From: Liolophura sinensis
Lineage: Eukaryota; Mollusca; Polyplacophora; Chitonida; Chitonidae
NCBI RefSeq assembly: GCF_032854445.1
Contig: NC_088302.1
Span: 38,628,191-38,692,190, forward strand
Length of the DNA: 64,000 nt
Direction of reading: 5' to 3'
Shown: positions 22,287-33,560 of the stretch, one piece after another
Position numbering within the stretch: the first letter of the stretch is position 1
Layout: each line of letters opens with the position of its first letter
Notes under the pieces: model-generated
What the model saw: the letters and a program-made list of their open reading frames with translations, nothing else
Told to the model about the DNA's origin: nothing
Databases searched by the model: none
Made by a program: the position numbers and the translations under genes

Positions 22287-23934
22287 GTAGGTAGCATTCC
22301 ATATCTATATGAAAGTTATACGAAAGATCCTTAGGCAGCGTTAGTGAAATGTAAATGTAAGAACAAAGCAACAATTGTGTGTGTGTATTCGTACTTGATC
22401 AATTCTGTAAGTACCTCATAAGGTATGACAAATGTGGTGTATATGTGGTCGTTTTTAGCATTACTAAAGCATTATATATGGGATACAGGGCTCATCTTTG
22501 ATGCAATGCACTTATACCTTGTATGCAATGTACATGATTTTGACCAGGTTAGCCTCAGCCCCAGACTCCAAACCTCCGCCTATCCCCGCCAAACCCGCCA
22601 TCAAACCGGCCGTCAAGCCCAAGTTCGTCCCAGACAAGCGAGCTTTCGAGAACATAAATGAGAAGTGTCGACCGAGTGTGATCGCCATGCGCTACAATGC
22701 TTTAGAAAGCGAAGAGTGGATAGATGCTAAAGAAGCTCTGGAAGATAATTTCGACAAAAACGAGGATGAGATTGTAAAATTTCTTAGCGACCTACTCATG
22801 GCAAGTAGTCAATGAAAGAGCTAGTAAAGTTATTCGCTTATTTCCAAGGCCGAACTTCCATATATGTCTTCCGAAAAAGTATAATAGCTCTATTTCATTT
22901 TCGTCGTAAATTTCGAAAAAACTATCCCTCATGTTTTCTTGAAAGCCAAGACATACTGGTAAAACATTTGTAGGACCTATCGTGATTCGTTAATATGGTT
23001 CACAAAAGCATCAATTCTGACCAGGTTTCTCATATGCCATATTTACCATGCTTATACCACGTGTGCATTTAAATAATGGAAATAACACTATTCATTTTCG
23101 GCACCCTTGGCCAATTTCTTCAAGGTTAATGGGGTCATTTGACATTTTTATTGGATAATTTTGACCTTGTGACAAGAGTGTTAACACGTTACCCCTTGAA
23201 GTAGCCTATGTAACATATTTTCATCAAACCTATGTCTCATGTGCATCTAATCATGCTGAAAAAACTCCTGTTGCGTTTAATTATCTTGGCCTATGTTTTC
23301 AAGGTTGTTTGACCTGTGCCTCCATTACCTTGTGAAGACTGTATTATGAACGCCTGTAGCAAGGTTTTTCAGGCTTTATTTATTTATTTATTTGTTTATT
23401 GATTTATTTTATTTATTTGATTGGTGTTTACGCCGTACTAAAAAAAGTATTAAGATAAAAATCAGGATAAGACATTACCTGAAGCGAAGGTGCATGCGTG
23501 CTCTTTGCCTCGACTAAAGTGTGTGTTTAAAGCCAATTAATATTAATAATTAAATTAATTATTAATTAATATACTGTATATGATCACCGGAAGGAAACAA
23601 GCTTTTAATACAAGTAAATTTGTATTCGGCAGTTACTCCAAATATTTGTACTGCTATGAATGCACATGTGTTGTTTCAGCACGTGACAGGTGAGACACTT
23701 TCCAAATTTCATCATCTGTCAGAAAAAGCTTTATTATGATATACTTAAGTATTTTTCTGTCTCCTTTGTAAATTTTGTATTCTTGATTTAGCATTCGGTT
23801 TTCTTCTTCAGAACACATACAGCAGCTGTAAAGACGTGTACAACAATATGATCGTCAGCTTCCTAGAGCGGCTCAAACAACCACAGTACTGCAGGTGAGT
23901 ATATGTCAATTGTTATAAGAGCCTTGAGAATGAA

Positions 23935-23979
<45 letters not shown>

Positions 23980-25936
23980 TATATTGAAAGATTTGTTCAT
24001 AATCGTTCATAGCTGCTCCCCTAGAGGAACTCATGGGGAATTCTTTCCCCGTATAGATTCATGCAGGTCCAAGCTGTGGAGTTATTCTCGTCGCTGAGAT
24101 GGCGTGTCTTGGAAGTCTGGTTATGCAGCACGAGTGTCTGGACGGAACCCGAGTCGCCAATGAGCGGGAATCGGTATCGACGATTGTGGCCCTTATATGC
24201 CAACCATATTGCTCAGATATCTCTGCTTTGGTGTAACTCAACCCATCTTACTCTAATTACCAGTATTAGACAGTAACCAATACATACATATATTCCTGTT
24301 GCAAGTAGCGAAACAACGTCTTTTGTCGGCTTCAGAAGGTCACAGAGTACGAGAACTGTTCCTCCGTAGACCAAACCACTACCTGACGATCTCAAAGAGG
24401 CCATCCATTCCGTGCTGAAGCAGAACTGGAGAACCTGGACACTAAACCCGTCACAGAGGTAACATTTTGTATAGCCCCTTGTGGGGCCCCATGACATGGA
24501 AGTGCTGAATTACCACACCCTGGTCTACAGGTTATTTAATTGTGGGTCATGATAAGGTGAAGTGATATCATGTATTAAAACTTGGTGGAATATTTCGCTA
24601 ATTAAGGGACTGAAAGCATTACTTGACCCAGTGGATGATGATTGTGAGCGAAGTATAGTTTTAGGTATGTTTTCGAGATTGTGCAGATCGGGACATTTTT
24701 GATGACGAACATGAAAGAATTTGAATATATCCCGCATCACTTTAAATTGACAGGTTCACACTACCGTATAATACAAGCAAAGCACCAGTATGCGCCCTAC
24801 TCGGGCAGTCGCGAGCGCTTAAAAAGATCCCACTTGACCCTTAATATATGGGTATATATATAGGTCTGAACGTATCAACAATTATTTAACAATGTTAGCA
24901 TAGGCGTGCTTGACCTCGTATTTTATTGTGAAAAAGAGGGGGGTTGTCTTTAAGTTGTTGATAAGACAACATAGCTCTTTTTCTAAATGATATATGAGGT
25001 GAAGCAGGATAGACTAACTTTGAATTGAATGAATGAATGCCTAGGGTTTAACGTCGTACTTAACACTATTTCAGACATATGAGGTCGAACTTATTGATGA
25101 TATATTTAGACCTAAACTTGAATAAAGTGGGTTAAACATTATCTAACTGTAAATATACAACAACTGAAATGGTCGACAGCGGGCATGCATTTGTATTGTA
25201 GCCTCATGTACATCATTTCTGGATTACCATAATTAATGTCTGTCTTTGGTGCCAAGGTTTGTACACAACGTCAGTTCACATACAAATATCGTTTAAGCTT
25301 AACTGCTTGAGACGTCTTGTAGGAATCTGTTTTAGGGATGCATTCATTATCGACATAAAATTGGTACTAAATGTTCTATTTTTAATCACATACTCACTAA
25401 ATTATTGGTCATCAGATGACCGGGTATATCATCCAGCACTAACCTCTCATGTTGTCTTAGTGTAAGAATATGCATGTCGTTCAAGATTCAGTTTACTTTT
25501 GCATGAAAACAATAAAAAAGTTTTGGCACAGCTGGGAATTTCAAGATATGTGCTGAACGACGGTGATCTTCATTTAGAAGATGCATATATATGCCAACAA
25601 GTCATGTTTAAGTGTCAAAAACTCTTTTTCTACAGATGGCGATCTCAAAAACTTCCGAAGATCACAGAGATCTAGTGGAAAGTGCATTATTAGAGAACAA
25701 GGCATTAGGTCGCTATCTTCATGAGAGCGCGCGGTTGACCTGGCAAATGGTGATCCAGCAGCCGGCCATGGCATTTATCCACGAGTGACGTCACCTATGA
25801 CGAGGAGAGACACAAGCTGTGGTGGTCATGTGACCAAAGTGGATCGGGACAAATCGACTATTTTGTATGGCCATCACTATATGACTGTGAAAATGGGAAC
25901 TTGTTGGTAAAAGGTTGTGTGTACACAAAACCGTAA
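21648..25936 (+). CDS. SPATA18-like: MIEAP/SPATA18-like mitochondria-eating protein gene (N-terminus not found; C-terminus disrupted)
   Basis: Recognised exons are 21648-22286, 22548-22800 and 23812-23894, followed by a candidate exon at 24336-24458 and the terminal exon 25636-25936. The protein has a basic, heptad-rich coiled coil (around KLDELKRENDDLKRLL and ENEGLREELEKAHREIKEL), a Pro/Lys linker (PPPIPAKPAIKPAVKP) and the MIEAP-type C-terminal domain: RPSVIAMRYNAL with SEEWIDAKEAL, then LTWQMVIQQPAMAF, IDYFVWPSLYD and LVKGCVYTKP before TAA. MIEAP family proteins are known to drive lysosome-like handling of damaged mitochondria; the function here is by homology. The first three exons join in frame, but the last two carry frame breaks and the N-terminal exon was not found. 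It may be a decaying copy or a functional gene with sequence errors. Confidence 0.75.
22548..22800 (+). CDS. SPATA18-like: MIEAP-like exon: Pro-rich linker and start of C-terminal domain
   Basis: Acceptor TTGACCAG|GTTAG, phase 2 in and phase 0 out, 84 codons. It encodes the linker and the conserved RPSVIAMRYNALESEEWIDA segment. The likely donor is the non-canonical GC type (CATG|GCAAGT). Read-through would stop at TGA (22813-22815) after four more residues. Confidence 0.82.
23376..23441 (-). mobile_element. V-SINE-like element, extreme 3' fragment
   Basis: A (TTTA)n tail followed by 'gattggtgtttacgccgtac', then unrelated sequence. It lies inside a MIEAP-like intron. Confidence 0.75.
23812..23894 (+). 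CDS. SPATA18-like: MIEAP-like exon, 83 nt
   Basis: Clear acceptor (CTTCTTCAG|AAC) and donor (TGCAG|GTGAGT). It encodes NTYSSCKDVYNNMIVSFLER and a few more residues, continuing the helical MIEAP C-terminal domain in phase with the previous exon. It leaves phase 2. Confidence 0.7.
23938..23976. repeat. (AT)n microsatellite
   Basis: About 39 bp of alternating AT immediately downstream of the MIEAP-like exon donor. Confidence 0.95.
24336..24458 (+). pseudogene. SPATA18-like: Candidate MIEAP-like exon with interrupted frame
   Basis: Good acceptor (CGGCTTCAG|AAGG) and donor (AGAG|GTAACA) bound a 123-nt exon. Frame 1 starts KVTEYENCSSVDQTTT, hits TGA, and ends AELENLDTKPVTE. The middle reads best in another frame as PDDLKEAIHSVLK. 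Two compensating 1-nt indels would explain this. The incoming phase from the 23812-23894 exon also does not match, so either an intermediate exon is missing or another indel is present. Confidence 0.4.
25026..25085 (-). mobile_element. Second SINE family, 3' tail fragment
   Basis: (GAAT)n followed by 'gggtttaacgtcgtacttaa' is the reverse complement of the 3' end seen in the longer copy at 36836-37153. Confidence 0.6.
25636..25936 (+). pseudogene. SPATA18-like: MIEAP-like terminal exon with 1-nt frame break
   Basis: Acceptor TTTTTCTACAG|ATGG. The first 50 codons encode ALLENKALGRYLHESARLTW then QMVIQQPAMAFIHE and run into TGA at 25786-25788. Skipping one base, frame +1 continues at 25787 as DVTYDEERHKLWW, then IDYFVWPSLYD and LVKGCVYTKP, ending TAA at 25934-25936. 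Both halves match the expected order of the MIEAP C-terminal domain. This is therefore one exon broken by a 1-base insertion or a 2-base deletion. Confidence 0.75.
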
Positions 25937-27002
25937 ATTAAACACAAGACAGCAGTCATGTTGTTAGAAAAAAACGCTGAAATCAAGAACCATTAAAAAG
26001 ATCAAAGCTACTATACTTAATGCAAGCAAATCTGAAGTGTCGCAAATATTACTCAGTGGCTCACGATGAAATCACACTGATATTGAATCCCGTCTTTACT
26101 TAAATATCGTTCCATATTGTCTTTTCTTCATTTCCAGCAACATTAATGACTATTGACCGTCTTAAACAATAGCAATCCAGTACCCAGTACTAGTAATTAG
26201 CGGAATAGAGCCTGTCTTGTGTTACCAAACGAATGACGTAAAATATTCCATGCATGTATTGAAAAGCCCGTGAGATGATAATGTAAATGTGGTATGAGTG
26301 AGCTACCATGTTTTTGACAGGTGCCAGATATCAGTTTCATAGCAGGGGCCATTACCATATCACTAAAGCTGTCTTCTGGTACGAACAACCTTACTTAAAC
26401 TGACGTGCTTCTTGGATAATTGGCTGCTTGTGGCTTTGCACACTGTGCAGTTCAGCTCAATCCTTTCCCTGTACCAGTGAGTGGAGACTTTGAGGCTTTT
26501 TCTGTCGTAATACTCGTGGAATTTTTAGAAAACATTAAGTATAGGCCTATGTATGTTAAGCACGTTGTCTGACTTATGTATAGCCTTGTTAAATTTCGTC
26601 TTTCCATTATGGCGCCATCCGTGCGAGCACTTCTGTATCTGTCAGTGCGGTGTTCATGCTTGTATACTTACCAATATATGAGCTATATATGCATGGATTA
26701 AGAGGTGCTTTGAAATTATAATTTCAAATTATGTTTTCATTAAACTGTCTTTTTACATTTGTTTTCAACGAAAGGAATCCAGAATTCTTTACTTATTGCC
26801 TTTGTGCAACAGTACAGTACATAGGAAGAATGGGCCCGGTCGGGCATGGCTGGGGTTGGTCATATGTCAGTATTATCACCTGACATGTCTTCGGCATGAT
26901 GCTTAGTGATATAAGACATAAGACGTCCCTTGTTCCAGGGCGACGTAAAAAACATAGCATAGGTTCACACATGGAAAGAATGGGCAGAATTTATAATGTG
27001 TG
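25937..27002. other. Non-coding stretch downstream of the MIEAP-like gene
   Basis: No coding exon recognised. It probably includes the 3' UTR of the MIEAP-like gene near its left end. A weak match to the second SINE family lies near 26870-26940. Confidence 0.4.
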
Positions 27003-27297
27003 CTGTTTCCTCCCACCATAATGCTTGCCGCCGTAGTATAAGTGAAATTCTTGAGTACGGCGTAAAACACCAATGAAATATTTATTTATTTATTTATTTG
27101 ATTGGTGTTATACGCCGTACTCAAGAATATTTCACTTATACGACTTATGCAGGTCAGCATTATGGTGGGAGGAAATCGGGGCAGAGCCCGGGAAACATCC
27201 ACGACCATCCGCGGGTTGCCGAGAGACCTTCCCACGTACGGTCGGAGAGGAGGCCAGCATAAGCATGAACTCACAGCCAATGAAATAAATAAATAAA
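27003..27297 (+). mobile_element. Older plus-strand V-SINE 3' part, split by a nested SINE
   Basis: The plus-strand 3' part runs 27003-27080 ('ccgccgtagtataagtgaaa', 'cggcgtaaaacaccaatgaa'). Its (AAAT)n tail resumes at 27277-27297 after an inserted opposite-strand SINE. Confidence 0.8.
27081..27276 (-). mobile_element. V-SINE-like element inserted in another SINE's tail
   Basis: A minus-strand copy, truncated in its tRNA head at 'gaactcacag'. It is flanked by a perfect 11-bp target duplication 'ccaatgaaata' at 27070-27080 and 27277-27287; this is the 3' terminal sequence of the older plus-strand SINE. Confidence 0.88.
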
Positions 27298-28140
27298 CTG
27301 CGATGATGGGTGGAAGAAAGAACATAACTTTTTAGTATCTGATTTCACCTCACTTCATCTGCGACCTCGTGCAGCCTTTGACCTTTACCGGTACTCTTAT
27401 AAAACAGAGTTAAGTGGAGAGCCAACTGACCCGATGAAAAAGAAAAGATACAATTGTTGACAGGAAATCAATTTATAGTTTCTTCCACCTGAACATCTCG
27501 ACAAGAGAAATGAGGAAATAATCGAGCCCTGCTTATAGGCACGGTAGGTCAAAATAGGTATAGGCTATTCCTTACAGGGCATGTGTCGCTCCTTACTGTC
27601 TCTTTACATCACTGCCACCACTGCACAAGCTTGACCTCTGGAGCCTGTGAGAAGTATGTAGGCTGGTTTACATTGTCTTAGTGTCTACCCCGATATCCTC
27701 GTGCGGACCTATAATCATCATTCATCAATAAAAATGTTTCAGATCTCTGTTAGAATCACGTGCTGCATAAACAGAATGCATATATATCAAGTATAAATCT
27801 GTACAAAATTTCGCAATGAATGTAAAACGAAAGTAGCGAGAGGCGCAGATGCTGGAGTATGCAAAAATAAGTCTACGTCGGAATGAAAAATTTGCACCAG
27901 GAATGTGTACATTTGGCCCTGATGATGGGTCTTCAGGGATACGGTGCCTTTGACGTTGAAGTGCCCTTGAGTTTTTGTGACTGAAGCCTCTGTTATTATA
28001 CATAGACCCATATGAACCCCATGTATTTTGCGACATATGACTTAGCCGTCCGTACTTAGGAGACAGTTCTAGACCACCCCAGTGTAAAATCATGCCTACC
28101 TCTTTACTAATGTATCAGTATTTGGAATTTTGACGAATAT
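27298..28140. other. Non-coding stretch, nothing recognised
   Basis: Open minus-strand frames at 27725-28093 show no recognisable protein content and no credible splice context. Confidence 0.4.
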
Positions 28141-28386
28141 ATTAATATTTAATTGTTGTTTTTTAACGATTTACTCAAGAATGCTCCACTTAAATTATGG
28201 TGGTTCAGTTTATTGTTGGAGGAAAACGGGGTGTCTGGAGTATAAAGCACTTCTCTCCACCAGGTAGGCCTATCAGACTACAACGGCTGTCGAAGTAGCG
28301 AGAGCTGGATTTGAACTGGCGACCTTGTGCCTGGCCATCCCATCGAGAGAGCGCAATTACCTGTTGAGATAGACGAGGGTCCCCGA
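28141..28386 (-). mobile_element. Diverged tRNA-derived SINE
   Basis: On the plus strand it reads as a decayed V-SINE-like 3' part ('gatttactcaagaatgctcc', 'ttggaggaaaacgggg'). Then comes a tRNA-like head with a B-box reverse complement ('ggatttgaactggcgac') and an end at 'gacgagggtcccc'. It is a different or much older subfamily than the other copies. Confidence 0.6.
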
Positions 28387-29384
28387 ATATAGTAGAGGAA
28401 TTGTTTGAGGAATTGTTTAGTTGGGTACAGCAGTATGTGCATGGTGTATCTCCTTGTGGCTAATGTTCGAGCAACATTAAAAAGTCCTAAGCCGATGTCG
28501 GAGATTTTTGACAAAAAAATCCATAATAACATAATATAATAATAAAAATAATAAAAGTAAAATTTTCCCTATTCACCACGAAAATTTCAAATGAATGCCT
28601 TTCAGACAATATCAGACTAGTACATGAATATTGTTTAAATGATTCATTAAACTGAAAATGGAACATTTATAAAAGGTATTCAGCGAACAGCGTTATATAT
28701 TTGACGAACTTTATTACTTAATTTGAAACGCGTTTGATTGGCTTTTTGCTCAAATCTTCGTTATAGCCCCTTTATACCAATAGTATATATTCCCCATATT
28801 TCCACTAGAGAAAGGGAGGTTTCAAGGGGAACTACTCTGAAAACCAACACCAATTGGCTAAAAACAAGGGAGAGCATTAAGAGTGATTCGGTAGTTGTAC
28901 AAGGTCATATAACACCAAAGAAATCAGTCAGAAACAGGGCTTAAGGCTATAGCCTTAGATCTTTGATTCATTACACTATTGCCACTGTTACTCATTGCGA
29001 GACTCGAGGACGAGCAACACAGACGGTCTAAAGGTAGCAGAACGCAACGTTTTCTTCTGTGACGTTGCAGTGCGTGTGTACTTAATATATGCTTTACAAG
29101 CACATATACACCGATACTTGTGACGAAGAAGATCAAATAGGTTCACAGTTTTTGAGTTTTACGAGTTCCCCATTCCCTACCCCAGTTAACTATGCTTCAG
29201 ACATCGTGACAGCAGAATTTGCAGAATCCTAGAATGGCAGAAACGTGATGAAACACAGAGCGATGATATGCGTGCACAGTGCATGCCAGAGCAAATCATA
29301 CAAGATAAACCGTGCGTTGAAGGGTGTTGATACAAAGAGCAGCCCGTTTCTGTCATAGAAATGAAACCGATCCAGTTATGACTA
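28387..29384. other. Non-coding stretch, nothing recognised
   Basis: AT-rich; no exon or repeat family recognised. Confidence 0.4.
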
Positions 29385-29772
29385 TGAGACGTTCGAATCC
29401 AGCTCTGGGATTATCAGCATACTCTATGGCCTGGTTTATCCACCCCCATTAGCAGTAACGGGCGTTCGAATCCTGCTGTGGCATAACCTGCACATTCAGT
29501 TTATTCCTTTCGTTATGCCCAACTTTTTGGTTGCTGATTCTGTAGCTATAGGGAGTTCGAATGTCGCTCTGGCATTACTGGCATATTCAGGTTCCAGGTT
29601 TATTTCCTTCGTTTTGCTTCAGGTAAAGTCTCTATATAACCATAGAAAGTTCGAATCCCGGTCTGACATGACCGGCATATTCAGTGGCCAGGTTCATCCC
29701 GTTCGTTTTATCCCACATTAAGCCTCAAAAACCACCGAGTTTGAATCTCGCTCTAGCCTTATCGACATCATA
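29385..29772 (+). repeat. Tandem array (about 5 units, 70-95 bp) with tRNA B-box-like motifs
   Basis: Each diverged unit begins with a GTTCGAATCC-like motif (29394, 29464, 29547, 29649 and a weaker one near 29739). It continues with 'gctctggcattaccggcata'-like sequence and a 'caggtttatcccttcgt'-like segment. Degeneration suggests an old array, perhaps derived from a tRNA-headed SINE. Confidence 0.65.
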
Positions 29773-29902
29773 AAATATATATATATAAGAAGTATATTTG
29801 ATACTTCTTTGCCTTCGTCAAAAATTGGGGTAAAAATTCAAATATAGAAAATAAACCTACTTTTGGGTTCTGAAATTGTATGCATTAAGAAAAGATTTTA
29901 GC

Positions 29903-29903
<1 letters not shown>

Positions 29904-29933
<30 letters not shown>
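29904..29933 (+). repeat. Poly-A run, 30 bp
   Basis: An uninterrupted A homopolymer. It could be the tail of a decayed retroelement; no recognisable body precedes it. Confidence 0.9.
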
Positions 29934-29936
<3 letters not shown>

Positions 29937-32037
29937 GAGGCACTTTAACGTGAATGCATGACAGCCTAACACAAAGTGACATTTGTTGTGACTATGTTAT
30001 TTTCCTTTAAATATCGCTTAACCGAGAAAAGCAAACATTCACTTATATACACTGTGACGCAATGAAAGGGCTCTCCAAACGAAGATATAACGTTTTGGGT
30101 TAGAGTTTTCACCTGTTAACCAAGGCAAAGACGCTCTGGGGATACCTCCGATAAGGCAGGTATATGGTGGCAAAGGCGGGTTGCTCGTGTAAGAGGTATA
30201 ATTGTCTTTGTCGGTAAATATGACGAGGCCTACGTAAAGTGACTCAAAAACACGTTCTGTGAGGTTGCGAACATTGCGTTATAAACATGACAAGTTGACG
30301 CGCCAAAACAAATGCTTTCGCTGAAAGAGCTATATCACGATCTTAGGGGTTTCATCACGAACGGTAAATACCGTTATCAGAGAGCTGTTTAACGAGTGAC
30401 TATATGTTGTCGGAATCTTCACATTGATATTTAATATCGTGACTTTATCGTGGAAATCGTAAGAGAGAGGGTCACTTTTCTACAACATCATTGCTTTGAA
30501 AACCATTTAATATTCAATTTAAGCGTTGTAGATTGTATGTTGCCGCGGCTGGCCTACAGTTAAACTGTTGTGATGCAACACTGGAATTGTTAATGCTTGC
30601 ATTCATGCCCTTTCCATCTTTATACTGCAGTCAAGTACGGGCATCGCGTCGTTTGGCGTTATAATCCATATAGTCCTGCAATAACCATACAGCGTATGTG
30701 CACTGGCAGCAGTCGTACATGGAGTACTTTTTTCACTGGATCCATGGGTTTGTGCTTGTGTGGGCTACGCAATAACCTATAAAATTTTATATGAGCCACA
30801 CCACTTTGGTTTTCGTGGATATTCAGGATAAGTATAGAATGTTGACCGATGTAAGATTCACGTCATCGGTTTCCCTCAAGGTGATGTCATACAACTAAAC
30901 AAAGAGATACAAATCGGATGAGTTACATCTCTGCTTCACAAACACCAGCTCTACGCATGGTACACTGCTGACCACGTGACTGACATGACGAATTAAACAT
31001 TAGCAGGACAGTCGGGTGACCCATGCAGTATAACGCTATATCCGGTCGACGAATTCTCGATATGCTTCTGTGGATGCTAACTTTGTGGGTACCAATTCTC
31101 TTACCGACAGACCATAACTAAGTAGCACGTTCAACGTATATTCTTGTTCTATAAAGTCACACAATGTATGTTGTTATTATAGCACACTATTCTGTCATAT
31201 TCAAAAGAACACTCTGTGAGTCTAACAGCAGCTTTATGTTAAATTAATAATAAGAATATGTGTACCATTGCTGAATACATTCTAGTATCTCTCAGACAAC
31301 AGACTGTCTCTTGAAAAATTAAGAGACTAATTCTTTGACTGTACTTTAACTATCTGACTGCTATTTAACGGCATAGATCCAGATTTTTTACGTACCGGTA
31401 CACGACGGCGGTCTAGTCTATTGGCTGAGGAAACTGGAGCTCCCTTCCCATCCTCACGCACTTGACAAAACTCCTTCCCCGAACGAATTCTGATCCCTCC
31501 TTGGTGAGCTGACGATCGCCTTCGTTAGAAATAACACTTTAGCTCATTAAGCCAGCAGACTGGGCTGTTGTAGACAGTAAGTTCAGCTACAATATATGTT
31601 ATTTCAACCAACTTCGGCTATATTTCGGTGGGGCGAAGCCGGCAGCAAGTTTGTTTCACCATGCCGTAATAAGTCAACGTATTAACAGATATACAGAATA
31701 GCGATTCCATGAGTTTCATGATGCGTGGAAATCGAGAACTAAGCTGGAGAAGGCGCTGGTGTAATATACTTTAGTCTGTTTCTCCTAGCCAGTCGCCTAT
31801 ACTCAGCTATATGTAACATCAGTCATACTCACTACCAAAGAGTCATCAGCATTTAGTCAGAGACACATGACAACACAAGTTCTAAATATATATGTGCTGG
31901 AAGTCCATTTTCTCGCACAGGATCACATGATCTTAGCCCGATCACGCGGTAGACTTAAAAATTGGTAACCTTGATGCTTCCATGCTTGGTCCTTATACAG
32001 CTTTATGTCCAGAAGCCTTTCACCACAGCTCTATATC
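29934..32037. other. Non-coding stretch, nothing recognised
   Basis: No exon or repeat family recognised on either strand. Confidence 0.4.
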
Positions 32038-32258
32038 CAGAAGCCTCTCACCAATGCTGTTGTTGTGAGTTCGTCCAGCTCATGCTGGCTTCCTCTCCAG
32101 CCGTACGTGGGAAGGTCTGACAGCAACCTGTGGATGGTCTTGGGTTTCCCTTGGGCTGTGCCCGGTTTCCTCCCACCATAATGCTGACCGCCATCGGGTA
32201 AGTGTAATATTCTTGAGTACGTCATAAAACACCGATCAAATAAATAAATAAATAAATA
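32038..32258 (+). mobile_element. V-SINE-like element lacking the first part of its head
   Basis: A plus-strand copy starting at 'aagcctctcaccaatgctg', with a B-box-like 'gtgagttcgtccagct', the conserved core and an (AAAT)n tail. Several substitutions ('gccatcgggtaagtgtaata') show it is older than its neighbour at 32278. Confidence 0.9.
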
Positions 32259-32277
32259 TACGGCTCTACATGATTGA

Positions 32278-32543
32278 TTTTTTTTTTTTTTTTGATTGGT
32301 GTTTTACGCCGTACTCAAGAATATTTCACTTATACGACGGCGGCCAGCATTATGGTGGGTGGAAACCGGGCATAGCCCGGGGGAAACCCACGACCATCCG
32401 CAGGTTGCTGGTAGACCTTCCCACTTACGGCCGGAGAGGAAGCCAGCATGAGCTGGACTTGAACTCACAGCGACCACATTGGTGAGAGGCTCCTGGGTCA
32501 TTACGCTGCGCTAGCGCGCTAACTGACTAAGCCACGGAGGCCC
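32278..32543 (-). mobile_element. Full-length V-SINE-like element with 14-bp target duplication
   Basis: A complete minus-strand copy (poly-T/TTTA tail, core, tRNA head ending 'gactaagccacggaggcc'). It is flanked by the perfect direct repeat 'ctctacatgattga' at 32264-32277 and 32544-32557. It lies tail-to-tail with the SINE at 32038-32258. Confidence 0.95.
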
Positions 32544-32557
32544 CTCTACATGATTGA

Positions 32558-33060
32558 GAAGTCGTCAAAGTTTCCTGATCTACCACAACTCCCAGTCAAA
32601 ATACATCCGCCAAGCAGAAAACTTTATTTTACGCCGATGAAGTTCACCGGTCCAGTGAATAAGTGTAAATGCGAAGGTCTTTACTGGGTGTGATTATTAT
32701 TGGCGCGTCCAGTGGTTAACTTATATAGCTACCAACACCCTTTAAAACTCATGTTAATTTTAACAGAATGTGTCATTTGAGTGATGCTAGACTGTTCTCG
32801 TTATAACATAATACCTTGTCCTATTCAACATAATATCTTGTTATTCTAATTGAATTCTTATGCTGAATCAATAGAATGTGTGCAGAATACATTCTAGTAT
32901 CACTGAAACAGCAGACCTCTGTTAAATTTAACAAATTTTTTTTTGGAGTGCATATCTGGTGTCTCCAGCATGGTGTTCCATGTCATGTCCAAACCCCAAG
33001 GAAACAAACCAACACATCCCTTGATTGGTAAAAGGACAACACTTTAAAGACTTTCATTTA
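32558..33060. other. Non-coding stretch, nothing recognised
   Basis: AT-rich. A short segment near 32945-33000 weakly resembles the second SINE family. Confidence 0.4.
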
Positions 33061-33560
33061 TATTTATTAATACTAGACTGATGTCTAATTTTGTCTTGAG
33101 GACAATTTCACTTATATGGACGGCCTTCAAGTTCATGGTTGAAGAAAACTAGAGAGCCTGACAAGACTTTGAAGTTTTAATGCCAATTGCTCTATTCGGA
33201 GAAGTCCCTCAGTTTCGTAACCACCACATTTGCTCTCTTGACTCTAGGGTCACACCACTAAAAGATTAAACCAAAATCATTCACGATCACCCACCTTAAG
33301 CCATACATGGTTTCCTTCCACCATAATGTTAGTCATTGTCGAATAAGACAGGGACTAATGTAACACGGATAGGCAACAAAGAAAAATCACGAAAAATTTC
33401 AATCTCCCTGAGATTTCCTGTCAGCCATAATAAACGGCAAGAGAGACCAGTGTGAAAAGCTGTATCATACAATTTGCAATGGCAATATCAGTCCTAGAAT
33501 AAGATAAATATTCTTGAAAACAGTATAAATCATCAATCAAATAAAAAGATAAATTAGGTC
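33061..33560. mobile_element. Possible highly diverged SINE fragments
   Basis: Scattered segments recall the V-SINE in both orientations: 'gacaatttcacttatatgga' near 33107, 'tttccttccaccataatgtt' near 33311 and 'gataaatattcttgaaaaca' near 33502. They are too diverged to set limits. Confidence 0.3.
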
